A DNA stretch of 64,000 bases from Dipteris shenzhenensis. Taxonomy: Eukaryota; Polypodiophyta; Polypodiopsida; Gleicheniales. The stretch lies in NCBI GenBank assembly GCA_047967505.1, contig CM106539.1; one strand, written 5' to 3'. Under the pieces are notes generated by a model. That model was given only the letters and a program-made list of their open reading frames with translations, was not told the origin of the DNA and searched no databases. Numbering within the stretch: position 1 is the first letter of the stretch; the number at the start of each line of letters is the position of its first letter. The translations under genes and the position numbers were made by a program. Positions 54,042 to 63,739 of this stretch are shown piece by piece.

Positions 54042-54690
54042 TGGTGAAGCATGAGCCACTGAAATGGACAAGTGAATGTGAAGAAGTATTTGAAGCAGTG
54101 AAGGAGATGCTTGGTCATTTTCAAGTGTGAAGGTACCAAACTTCCAAAAAACTTTTTATGTGAATCCTTCGGTGGGTCTTGATGCTATTGGGGCTATACT
54201 TTTACAGCAAGGAGAGGGCTCAAGGTATATGAGGCCAGTTTATTATGCAAGCAGAAGTGAGGCTGAAAGAGAATTCACAGCAGCGCAATTGATTCTGGCC
54301 AGCTTGGTTTATGCTTGTAGAAGGTTTCGTTCCTATTTGTCGTCTCAAACTTTTGTGGTTCTCACTAATTCCTCTTTACTTCCTCATTTGTTGAATAGCA
54401 CCTACCTCTCAAGAAGCATGATTAAGTGGATTACTGAACTTCAGGAGTTTTCATTTACTTTTCTTGTTGAAGACTCTACCAGGGCTGCGCTGGCTGATTT
54501 GCTTACTTACAAAGAAATTCCGATTCTGGTGAAGGAGGTTGAGGAGCATATTGCAAAGGAGGAAGAGCAGCCATTAGATAATGCATATACCCTGTTTTTT
54601 GATGGGTCTTTTAAGAAGAGCTTGAATAAAGCCTCGGGAGGTGTTGTTGTGCATGATCCAGATGGGAGGCAGATTCATCAAGGGCATTCC
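54042..54690 (+). pseudogene. pol: Tat-type gypsy RNase H and start of second RNase H
   Basis: The plus strand starts KHEPLKWTSECEEVFEAVKE (end of RT connection). The first RNase H follows: KTFYVNPSVGLDAIGAILLQ, PVYYASR, AQLILASLVYACRRFRSYL. The start of the second RNase H is TLFFDGSFKKSLNKASGGVV then VHDPDGRQIHQG, where the DGS motif is the first catalytic aspartate. Homology stops after HQG. A stop interrupts the reading near 54130. It lies opposite in strand to the gag and integrase parts of the same type of element. Confidence 0.88.
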
Positions 54691-54805
54691 ACTATATGTA
54701 ACTCTACTCATGAATGAAATAAGACTCGCACTTGCTATTGCTCTCATTTGCTCACTTGCTCACTTGCTCTTGTTCATGCTCCATTTCTAACATGGTATCA
54801 GAGCC
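54691..54805 (+). mobile_element. LTR end and primer-binding site of a second element
   Basis: A tract with tandem tgctcacttgctcact words ends in TTTCTAACA at 54792, immediately followed by TGGTATCAGAGCC (54793-54805). This is the 3-prime end of an LTR plus an initiator tRNA-Met primer site. The LTR start is truncated at the RNase H junction. Confidence 0.75.
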
Positions 54806-55582
54806 TGGTTGACTGAGGCTTGACTTTGCTGCCACGTGGTCATCCCTACCAAGCTTCATTCTTGCTTCCATGGTGTCTTTCCCTTTGCCCACGATTTTGC
54901 AAGAGCAAATTCTCCGCATCCAACCGATAAATTGAAACATCCTCCTAGCTGAACATTCCTCATGGCTGGGCGACCTCACTAACCGAAGGGATCTTCCAAA
55001 TCGTCGCCGATTTTGTGTGCCGCTTCCTCTTCTTCATGGCGGGATTTCCACAATGCTGGCTGCATACGTAAACCATTCTCAAATTCCTCTGACAGGAGGC
55101 TGGGCGACCCCAAGGGCTACCTCCTGATGGAATTTCATCTCTGTTGGTGAAGTATTCGGGCCACACTTGTCGATTTTACAGTCAGGATTCACTGTGTAAT
55201 GCCAAGCGACATGGCGCGATTCTAAGCGAATGCTTTCTGCTACTGATGGGCGACTACAAGGGCAATCTTTTCCACTCAAACTCCCTCTGAATAATGCACG
55301 ATAGCTCTCCAATTTCGGCCTCCAGTCTCTAATTTCTTAGTTTGGGAAAATTTGGGGGGTAATGGTTTAAGTTTGACTATTTCCTACAATTAACTATCCA
55401 AAAGTTTGCTCATATATGTGTTTTAGTTCCCTGAACTCTGATTTCCAGAAATGCATTGAGTATCTACCTCGCATTTAATGTTATCATTGTTTTTGGTTTG
55501 ATTCTCCAAACTCCTCAAAAAGATAATCAAATCTTGTAAGAGTTTAGACACTGCTTTCTATTGAAAGTAAGACCTACTCATT
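54806..55582. other. Leader-like region without recognised gene
   Basis: Between primer site and ORF. Short minus frames exist with no domains. It fits an untranslated leader of a short LTR element. Confidence 0.45.
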
Positions 55583-55900
55583 ATGGATCCCTCAAAGGTG
55601 AAGGAAGAAAAGCCCCAGTACAAGGTCATCAAGAAGACACCACCGAAGAGGCTATGGGAGAAACCCACTAGTTATTATTATGCTAAGCAATTAGGCTTCT
55701 CTGAATTTATGGCAAGCAATCTACACACGTATGGAGAAGGAGATTTCTTCTGCCCTAAAGAAGAGCGAGAAGATGTCATGAAGGACAAGGCCTTACGGGA
55801 AAAGGATCCAAGCAATAAGAAGTATGAAGTCTACTGTGATGATATGATTGTCATCAATAAGGGAGATTTCATCCAAGGGAGCATTGACCCTATCACCTAG
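55583..55900 (+). CDS. Unrecognised 105-residue ORF between primer site and polypurine tract
   Basis: An uninterrupted frame starts MDPSKVKEEKPQYKVIKKTP. It is lysine- and proline-rich at the start (PPKRLWEKPTSYYYAKQLGF), acidic in the middle (CPKEEREDVMKDKA), and ends KGDFIQGSIDPIT. No zinc knuckle, protease or RT motif is visible, and I do not recognise the family. It sits downstream of a primer-binding site and 296 bp upstream of a polypurine tract. It may therefore be the only ORF of a non-autonomous LTR element, or captured host sequence. Confidence 0.5.
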   Translation: MDPSKVKEEKPQYKVIKKTPPKRLWEKPTSYYYAKQLGFSEFMASNLHTYGEGDFFCPKEEREDVMKDKALREKDPSNKKYEVYCDDMIVINKGDFIQGSIDPIT

Positions 55901-56196
55901 TTTTATGTTGTGTGATTGAGTAAATAAGGTGCTCTGCCATGGATAGTCCATTCTAAAATGATATGTTATTTCCATTTTAGTTAGTTGTGTTTGCCTGCTT
56001 TGAGTCATATGTCCTATGGTGATACCCAAAGAGACATATTCTAGGTGGACTCTCTTATTGTAAACCGAGGTAGCCAGATTTGGAGTGAGATCATGGTGGA
56101 GCTAGGGTGTCCACGTGAGTCTACTGCCGATGCAACTGGAGTGAGAACAAGGTCAGGAGCATGAAAACCATGGCCAGGGTAGAAGGTCATCAATTT

Positions 56197-56209
56197 AAGG
56201 GGGGGTAGT
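56197..56209 (+). promoter_or_regulatory. Polypurine tract before right inverted-repeat arm
   Basis: aagggggggtagt directly precedes TTGGATAAATTGATG. The arrangement is that of the 3-prime end of a plus-strand LTR element, with its LTR starting at about 56211. Confidence 0.75.
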
Positions 56210-56384
56210 TTGGATAAATTGATGTTTAGGGGACACACTTATGGACATGGTCATATGGTGTGTGTGTGTGTGCCAATGTGCTAGTGCTTGTGTAGGACAT
56301 GGTGTGAGTGCTAGTGAGCACCATGGTAGGTGTGTCAAGTGACTCATCAGTTAGGTGTCACCTATGTTGGTGTGATTGAGATAA
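56210..56384 (+). repeat. Right arm of large inverted repeat (175 bp), probable LTR start
   Basis: Starts TTGGATAAATTGATG after a polypurine tract, contains a GT microsatellite and ends gtgattgagataa. It is the near-perfect inverted partner of 53840-54020. Beyond 56384 gypsy gag sequence begins, so this LTR is truncated. Confidence 0.93.
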
Positions 56385-57868
56385 GTTAGGGACTTGGTGG
56401 TCAGGTTAATGGAGGACTTGGGGGTGTTACTGATGGAGACAAAAATATCTGAAAGCTCAGACACAGACATCAACTTCACTGTCTTCTTTCGGGCAGCCCT
56501 ATTGCTAGGATTCACTGCTCGCCTCCATTCCTTCTTCAATTTGGGACACAAGCTGATCATTTGCCCAAAAGTAATATCAGGCTTTCTCCTGGAGAGATCT
56601 CCCACAAGATCATATTCTCCTTGTTCTCTTCCAATAGGATAATCAAACACCTTATATTTTCTTCTGGGATTCTTAGCTCTTCTGCTCTTCTTCCTTTGAT
56701 AAGTGACCACCTCTTCAGCATGCTCTTCCTGCCTTGCACTCGGACTGGCTTCTTCTTCACGGACTATTTTCCCTACAGGCATAACATCTGCATCATCCTC
56801 CTCTATTTCAAGGAAACTCACAAGCTTTCCTTTGCCCTTTTCTTCAGCAGTGAATTTACCATTACCACTTGATTGACTTGCTTCCTTCACCTCCACACTA
56901 TGATCATCACTCCTGTTATTCAGCCCTGGTGGCAGTGGATAAATATCTCCCCCCTCTCGAGATGGGTTATCACATTGTGAACTATAATGACCCATAACTC
57001 CACACTTAAAACATTGCACATTGGGAGCAGAAACCTCTCGTCCTCTTCCCGCTTGCCACAGAGCTGAACCACCAGGTAAAGGCAATCCGCCTATACCCCT
57101 CCCTGCTGCAGCCCTACCTCTTCTCCTACCACTCATCAGATTCAGAGAAAGATTCTTCATAAGTTTTGACATTTCATGAATCTCTTCCTTTATGGATTCT
57201 TCCTTTTTGGGTTCTGACTTAAATGGCTCATCCGGCAAAGGAAATGTGGCAGTAGGATTAGCCTACACCATAGGAAGCTCACTACTAAGCTGTATCAATT
57301 TCTTTTGTTTCCTTTCCTTTTCCCTGGCTACTCTCCTTGCATCCTCAAAAGTGGGCAATCCCTTACATTCCACCTTAATTCGACTTTCAGACTTCACTCC
57401 AGTTATGAACCTGTCCTTCTTTATCACCCGTGGAGGCACCTCTGGCAGCAAAGCAGTCTGCCATCTATTACACAAGATAGTAAACCTTCCCAAGTATTCA
57501 TCCAGTGACTGGTGCGAGTTCTGCTGCAAAGCGCACAGCTCTCTCCACAACCCATCAGCATCATGCACACATGCGAACCTTGCCAAAAAGGCAGCCCTCA
57601 CCTCAGCATAACTCGGATTTCTATGAACCCTTTGCTCAACTTGGCAACCAGCTTGGAACTCTTGCAACCAATTTCGAGCCTCTCCCATCAAGCAAAAGGA
57701 AAGAAACTGCAAAAGCACTTCAGGAGCATTTCTGTCTTTGATTAAAGCAATAAACTCCATACTCTCAATGAACCTCTGAGGATCTTCATTGAGCAACCCA
57801 TAAAATCTGGGAAATTCATGAGCCATCTTGTACACAGGAAAAAAACTCAACCAATCACCCCAAAACAA
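56385..57868 (-). pseudogene. gag: Tat-type gypsy gag
   Basis: Minus strand: capsid frame 57263-57868 with FLSFCLMGEARNWLQEFQAG, YAEVRAAFLARF and SLDEYLGRFTILCNRW. After a stop, the 295-residue frame 56351-57238 carries an RGRAAAGRG basic stretch, a perfect CCHC knuckle (CFKCGVMGHYSSQC) and an acidic and then basic tail. It ends at 56385 where the inverted repeat starts; protease and RT are missing. One stop between the two frames is the only obvious lesion. Confidence 0.9.
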
Positions 57869-58212
57869 ATAACTCTATTCCTCAGTAGTGCTCTGACTTG
57901 CAGCTAACTCAGATCTCTATTTCTTCAAGACAATCTTCTTCAGAATTTTCTTAATTATTGCTTGGAGATGAATCACTCGAAGCTTGTGATCAATGCAATT
58001 CTCTCTTCTATGCCCACACCCACTACATAACTCACAATGTATCACATGCATGCGAGGCGTTGTCTTCATAGCTCATCAAAATACACCCAAGATTCAGAAG
58101 AGAATCTTCAACCAACCCACAAAAAAGGGATTAAATCTCACCCAACCCTTCCAAGTTGTCTTGTTTCGAGTGCACACTATCTCAATCCAAGACCCACAGT
58201 GTTTTTGTGTGT

Positions 58213-58229
58213 CCCCAGCAGGATCGCCA
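58213..58229 (-). promoter_or_regulatory. Primer-binding site of the Tat-type gypsy element
   Basis: The minus strand reads TGGCGATCCTGCTGGGG just inside the LTR end. It starts with TGG and has a GGGG end like other plant gypsy primer sites, but it is not the initiator tRNA-Met type. The matching tRNA was not identified. Confidence 0.75.
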
Positions 58230-58236
58230 AAAAAGA

Positions 58237-58580
58237 TGATAAAAGAAAAGAGGGAAAACCGGACAGCCCCTAAGCAATCTAGAATAGCTCAATGACCTTA
58301 CCCACCCCTCCCAAACCAAAGGAAATGCTCCCTCACTAACAAGACTTCATATATTTTATCCAAGAGTGAATCATTTAACGGGAAAAAAAGCGACAAGTTT
58401 CCAAATAAAAGACACTTGATTTATTCAACAGAGGTTCTCTTCATTACAAGATTTAAACACTCCAAAGAACACTTCATGTACTTTAGGACGTAACTCAAGG
58501 AATAAATATATCATGCCACTTCCGAAGTACACCTTGGAATGACTGAACTGAGCTCGATCAACAGAAAGAAATGAGAATCA
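58237..58580 (-). mobile_element. 5-prime LTR of the Tat-type gypsy element, internally deleted
   Basis: 58237-58552 matches 50025-50340. Then about 530 bp are missing relative to the other LTR, and 58553-58580 matches 50872-50900. The match ends at 58580, so the outer part of the LTR and its target duplication are lost. Confidence 0.88.
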
Positions 58581-59015
58581 GCGCCCGCCGCCTATCCCGC
58601 ATTTCATTTCGAGAAATGCTTCCGAAACACTGCACCATTTTGGGAGCCCCGAAACGACAGTTCTGGAAACTACCATATCCTTGGAATCCATTTTCACCAA
58701 ACTACCATAATTGAGATGTCCCAATCTCGCCTTCACCTCTAGCGTTCAATTCCTTGAGAGGAAGTTGGGTTGAGCAATGAGCATGGGGCAAGCAGATACG
58801 AGCAAGAGAACTTGCTATGACCAGTATTCAATGGGTGGAGCAATAGAAGGAAGCTCGAATGCAGGACAATAATCTGAAGACACTAAAGTGTACTTGCAAA
58901 TGGATGATGAGAAAGTATAAGAGATGGCCAATATAAGGCCCAAAGTCAACTTAGAACTAAAATGTGCTAGCTAGCCTACAAGGCAATACCAGGTCTAAGT
59001 GTCAACAATTCCTTT
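58581..59015. other. No gene; copia LTR-like start on the minus strand
   Basis: At 58960-59010 the minus strand reads TGTTGACACTTAGACCTGG and onward. This resembles the copia LTR start at 43427, so a decayed LTR fragment is likely. Nothing else was recognised. Confidence 0.45.
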
Positions 59016-60400
59016 ATGGGCTCTTGGACGGTTTTCAGAAATCTTCCAAATGATCGGAGACTCCAATTAGTAAGTTTCCTTAGAGGAAGTGAAAGGGGAA
59101 CTCAACAAATTGATGCAGCCATACCCTTAGATTGGGTTCTCAGAAGTGGTAGGCCTTTTCCTCGGTCTCCTTGGCTTGGGGCCTTCAGGAAAGGATCCCA
59201 CTTCAAGTTATAGGATTTTGAGGATCAGACGAGGACACCTTGGTCTTTGATGTTCACTCGGGCCAAATCTATAGATGACGTACTTCTGCATATTCCATTT
59301 TAGCCTATCAGGGTTGCAGGCCATGTGGAGTAGTGGTTTGTGGCTTGAGGATGGTCTCAAGACTGTAACATAGCTCACATTCCCTAGGGCTCGTGGAGGC
59401 TTTGGCTCTATGGAGATGTCCCCATTAAGTATTTGCACTGGGACCTCAGGAGTGGGAATGGATTGATGCAGGGCACGACGGCACCAAGAGGGGCCTCCCC
59501 TCAATATACAGTTAGTAATGCTAGGAGATTTCAGCTCAGTTTAGAGGCTGGAATGCCACCAGAGCTCCTCATTAGAACAATTTCTCAGATTTCTACTGAT
59601 TTGGAGAAATCCGTTTGGAAGAGATTGTAGAAATCCCTAAGGATTAGGAACATCACTCTTCTTTTGGCTTTCTATTCATGGAGGGATTGCAATGAACTAG
59701 TGGAGGTCCGTGTTCGGGACAGATTCTACATGTATTTGTTGGCTTTCTACTGAGGAGTCTATTCTACAATGCTTATGGCACTGCAGACAAACGAGAATCA
59801 TCTATTGCTAGATTACTAAGAACCTTTATCCAATCTCCTTTCTCCATGACCTGGGGTTCCGTAGCTGGCTCTCTCTTTCAAGGCCTCCGGTGTTTTATGA
59901 AAAACATAACTCTTCTTCGGCTCTTTCCATTTGATTATGGTTGAGACATGTTCTTTGGATGACATTTTTGCCTCTCATTATAGACTTGTGCATGCCTCTA
60001 TGGATACTTCATCGGAGTTCTGGCGAGCATATCAGCATGGCATATTTGGAGATCCAGATGCACAAAGGCTTTGAGTGGTTCCTAGGTTTTCTCTATACCC
60101 ATAATGGCCAGTATTTAGATAGATACGGTATAAATCTTGGTGGCCATTTGGGCCCTGGGGAGCATGCAAGGGTCTTCACGGGCAGCTTCTAAAAAGAGGA
60201 TTTTTTCCTTCAAGGAGTGGAGTGGCTCCCTGTTTTTCTCAGAGTCCCTAGCCCTTTCAACCTCAACCTTGGATTTCCTCTAGCTCCGCCCCATTGGGTA
60301 TTTGTTTTCTCGTGCTCGCAAGATGTACTCCTTTTTGAGTCGGAGTTTCTTACATACTTAATAGAAGTCTTTTCTTTTGACAAAAAAGAAGAAAGATGCA
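59016..60400 (+). pseudogene. L1-like LINE ORF2 C-terminal fragment with 3-prime tail
   Basis: Plus-strand broken frames end in SISAWHIWRSRCTKAL near 60030-60080, the tryptophan motif near the end of plant L1-like ORF2. After about 300 bp an AT-rich tail with taatagaagtcttttctttt and gacaaaaaagaagaaag (about 60360-60395) resembles the 3-prime end of such LINEs. RT motifs are not visible, so the copy is 5-prime truncated. The identification rests on the end motif and tail. Confidence 0.5.
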
Positions 60401-60419
60401 TAGAAGTATGAAGAAAAAA

Positions 60420-60760
60420 GGGGCAAAAGCCGTCTTGATCTTGTGCACTCAGACCTGACAGGGATTATAAACACTTAATCATTTGATGGGAAGAAGTAAA
60501 GCTTGACTTTTTCATGGATGACTTTTCTAGAAAGATCTATACTTCTTTCTTAAGCAAGAAAATACTCTCTCAATTTCTTGATTTCAAGGCTCTGTGAAAA
60601 AGAAAGTGGATGGAAAATCAGAATTGGAAGAAGTGGCAAAGGAGTGAATACAGCATTGGGGTCAAAAGATTTTGCAGCAAACAGGGCATCAAGCAATAGT
60701 TGATCATTGCCTACACTCCTCCACAAAATGGAGCAGCAAAGAGTAAGCACATGCTTCTTT
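60420..60760 (+). pseudogene. pol: Ty1/copia integrase fragment
   Basis: Plus-strand readings in mixed frames: RLDLVHSDLTGIINT (first catalytic aspartate block), FMDDFSRKIYTSFLSKK, then GVKRFCSKQGIKQ, a stop, and IAYTPPQNGAAKSKHM (catalytic glutamate region, normally PQQNGVAERKN). The order matches the copia integrase core. The middle SDNGGE block is not recognisable. Confidence 0.75.
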
Positions 60761-61430
60761 TGCCCCCATTCCTTTAAACATTTGTTTTGGCCCACCCCTA
60801 ATTACGTAAGGGAGGACTCTAGGTAATTGTTCTTCCCCTGCTTTCACACGTGGGGGTATTCTAATAGAGAAGGCTAGAAGAGCTCTCTATGCATCTGGGG
60901 AAGCTACAACACATCCCCTTAGTGGGAATATTCCTAGTCTAATCCTCTCTAACATCATGATAATGAGGCTCAAGAAGTATGCAACCAACATGAATGAGTA
61001 TTCTTCAATTTTTTAGGCCTTTAGTTGCTATAACCTTATAGGTCAAGTACTACGCAACCAAAGCTCCTTCTTAAGATCCAACTACGCCCAAGTCTCTTTT
61101 TATTCTCTAACCTGTTTCTTGCAAAAAAAGAACAACAAGATAGCTTCCAAAATATGCTGCAGAGTATGACGAGACACATGGCTTAGAAAACACAATATTT
61201 TATATGATTTTTCCATCACTAGAAACTCACCACACAAATCGAATGGCTTGATAGTAACAAAATTAAGAAACGAAAAGCCTTGTGAAAGATATTGAAAATA
61301 GAGTTTCACTTAACGTCCACAAGTAATTATTGCCCAAAAAACTTTGCAAGGCCTTGGAGGTAGAAGCATCTTTAAAATTGAAGAGCTAAAATATCTACTT
61401 GAGCAAGATGACATGCAAGAAGAAAATGAC
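60761..61430. other. Intron 3, donor-proximal part, nothing recognised
   Basis: AT-rich intron sequence next to the GAG/GTCATT donor at 61430. No domains or LTR ends were seen. Confidence 0.5.
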
Positions 61431-61585
61431 CTCGATGCGAATGCCAAAAGCTCTATCCTCATAATAACCTGGCTCATTGCTTACGATCATGCCTGCCTCA
61501 AGGCTAGTGAAGTTACCAAAACGAGCACTTATGCTCTGAGGGCCCTCATGAACATTTAGGGCAGCACCAACGCCATGACCAGTGC
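61431..61585 (-). CDS. Xaa-Pro aminopeptidase, third visible exon (catalytic core)
   Basis: This 155-nt exon encodes [20 protein letters not shown] through [20 protein letters not shown]. It holds three of the five metal ligands of M24B aminopeptidases: the histidine of GTGHG and the glutamates of SNEPG and IRIE. It also holds the second conserved histidine in NVHEGP. The acceptor is TATAG/GC and the donor GAG/GT. The phase fits the neighbouring exons (the split glycine codon of HGTGHG). In plants this is the cytosolic dimanganese aminopeptidase P1 that removes N-terminal residues before proline. Confidence 0.96.
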
Positions 61586-61778
61586 CTATAAAAAGAAAAA
61601 CATCATTAAATTTTATAGAATGCCTCACTCAGTTTCTCCTATCATTCTCTTAACATTATACTTGCTATTCATAGAATGCCTCACTCAGTTTCTCTTATCA
61701 CTCTATCAGAATTAACCCATCCAGCCTAAAAAGAAATTCAGCAAGAGGAACAAATTCAGCAAGAGGCCAACATTGTAC

Positions 61779-61887
61779 CATGGCGATAATCCAGACCCGC
61801 TTTCCACAGCGATGACCGTGCTAAGACATCAAGCACAAACCCAGGAGTGCCTTCAGGAAATACTGCCTTGTCGAGTGCTATATGACC
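61779..61887 (-). CDS. Xaa-Pro aminopeptidase, second visible exon
   Basis: This 109-nt exon encodes [20 protein letters not shown] then [16 protein letters not shown] plus one base. It matches the segment between the metal-binding DGTTD block and the GTGHG motif. The acceptor is TTTTCAG/GG and the donor CATG/GTAC. It is joined to exon three across a 193-bp intron that contains a short direct repeat (tagaatgcctcactcagttt at 61616 and 61674). Confidence 0.96.
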
Positions 61888-62406
61888 CTGAAAAATGATG
61901 TCGGTTATACAAAAAATCAGCTAGAGATAATCAGGCTGTCATAAGTATGCCCTCCAAACAGACAAGAAACATTTAGATTAATATAGTTAAAGCTTAATAT
62001 AGGATTTTTCTCTGGCACCATTGAATTTTTAGGGGAAAGTTTTTAGTTATTTTACATGGAGTACAGATTATTGGAATATCCGTATGACATGAAGTAGCTG
62101 TCTTCACTACTTGTAGGGCCTCATCGCTGGCAATAATTTCATCAAGGGCACTGTTTCATATAGAAGATTTGAAATTCATTGTATACTACCACATAAGAAT
62201 GAATATCTATAGTCTCCACTCCAAAACATAACATTGATTCTTTTTTATGTGAAATAAAGATTTTAATTTATTGCCTTTTCCTTCAGAGATTGGGAGCAGT
62301 TCGTTTGTATCAAATCGATGAGATACTATCCTTATCACGATGTTGATGCTTGTCTGCCCATGGGTTCTACGTGAACAACCCTATGTTAATAGGGAACAAT
62401 TAAGAC
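61888..62406 (-). other. Aminopeptidase intron 1 (519 bp)
   Basis: Lies between phase-compatible exons with a CAG/GTCTTA donor and a TTTTCAG acceptor. No other feature was recognised in it. Confidence 0.85.
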
Positions 62407-62597
62407 CTGCAATACTCGAGTATAGCATTCCCTTTGGCGAGTAGTTGGAACTCCGAAATGAGCAGTCCTTGTAATGTCAGTAGTACCATCAACATATTGC
62501 CCACCACTGTCTAACAAAAAAAGATGATTGTCATCCACTGTTCTACAACTATTTGGCTCCGCCCTATAGTGTATTATAGCACCATTTGGTCCAGAAC
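62407..62597 (-). CDS. Xaa-Pro aminopeptidase, first visible exon
   Basis: This 191-nt exon encodes GSGPNGAIIHYRAEP, then FLLDSGGQYVDGTTDITRTA and RECYTRVLQ. DSGGQYVDGTTD contains the first two metal-ligand aspartates, 11 residues apart as in the family. The conserved histidine of AIIHYR is also present. The acceptor is CTTCACAG and the donor CAG/GTCTTA. Upstream exons, encoding the N-terminal creatinase-like domains, were not seen to the right and should lie beyond 64000. All five metal ligands are present in the visible exons. Confidence 0.96.
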
Positions 62598-63269
62598 CTG
62601 TGAAGCCCAAAAAGATTAGAATTAGAGTTTTGTACTTCCCTACATAGACATACGTTTATTCCTAAATAAATATTATAGAGCCTTTGGTCATTTCAATAGA
62701 TTTCTATCCAAGGAATGTAAGCCTTAAAATGAGATTCAAAGCATCAAAATAAAATTTTCAGCATTAGCAAATAGAACTAAATTCAAAGAAAATATTGAAG
62801 CCAAAACAATATGACAAATGAAGCAACAAAATATCAATTTTGGAAGATGAAGATTCAAGGAAATGCTTTGCTAGAAGAATAACACTGCACCTGGAAGCAT
62901 TTCTCATGTCCTAGATGACAACCTTTATTTCTCGTCTCACACAACAAAACGACTCATAGCCATAACCCACACAAGGCAAGATTCCTATTTAAAGGGCCTC
63001 TACTATCTCCAAGACTTAAGCATCAAACACATTACACAGAACACATTTGTCGCGCTTTAGATAGAGTCTAAAAAATAAGACACTATAAATTATATATATA
63101 TATATATATGTGGATTTATATCTAAATTAAAACGTGCAATGTACATAGTATATAATCTAATTATAAATGTAATGAATTTTTTTCAAAATTTATAACATCA
63201 AGAATTTGCTTTGACAATAGCTAAAGTTGAAATTTGAACATTTACATGAACACATCGTGATAACTAGTG
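62598..63269. other. Upstream intron start, nothing coding recognised
   Basis: AT-rich sequence with a TA microsatellite at about 63093-63109 and a TATTTAAAGGGCC stretch near 62990 that could be an LTR promoter remnant. No aminopeptidase exon was recognised. Confidence 0.5.
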
Positions 63270-63735
63270 CCAAGAGAGCATCTTACAATGTGACAATGTC
63301 TGAGTAGAGTGTAGATGCACCCACTTCTTTTGAGCAAGCCATGGGAAAAGAAAAATGGGAGAAAGCCATGGATGAAGAAATAAATGCCTTGGAAGCAAAT
63401 GCTACATGGGAATTGGTGCCTTTGTCTAAAGACAAGAATGCAATTGGCTATAAGTGGGTTTATAAGGTGAAGCACAATGCAGATGGTTCTGTGAGCAGAT
63501 ACAAGGCAAGATTAGTTGTCAAGGGATATGCACAGACATATGGCATTGATTATGAAGAAACATTCAGTCCAGTTGCAAGGATGGCAATCGTAAGAGCAGT
63601 CATTGCTATGGCTGCATCAAAGGGATGGTCTTTATGTCAGATGGATGTAAAGAATGCTTTCTTGCATGGTGATTTGCAAGAAGAGGTCTATATAGAGCAG
63701 CCACCAGGTTATGTGCATGCTGTTCATCCTGAGTT
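63270..63735 (+). pseudogene. pol: Ty1/copia reverse transcriptase, N-terminal half
   Basis: Plus strand: [60 protein letters not shown], then [20 protein letters not shown], with an open frame of 140 residues from 63341. The RT ends at HAVHPEFV, before the YVDD site. It joins LINE sequence on the opposite strand. The upstream integrase is missing. Confidence 0.92.
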
Positions 63736-63739
63736 TGTT

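Larger units (their letters stand above)
34660..61430 (-). other. Aminopeptidase intron 3 (26.8 kb, transposon-filled)
   Basis: Bounded by the GAG/GTCATT donor at 61430 and the GCAG acceptor at 34660-34661, between exons whose protein sequence is contiguous in the enzyme. It contains at least three gypsy elements, copia remnants, L1-like fragments, a satellite array and a large inverted repeat. Confidence 0.88.
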
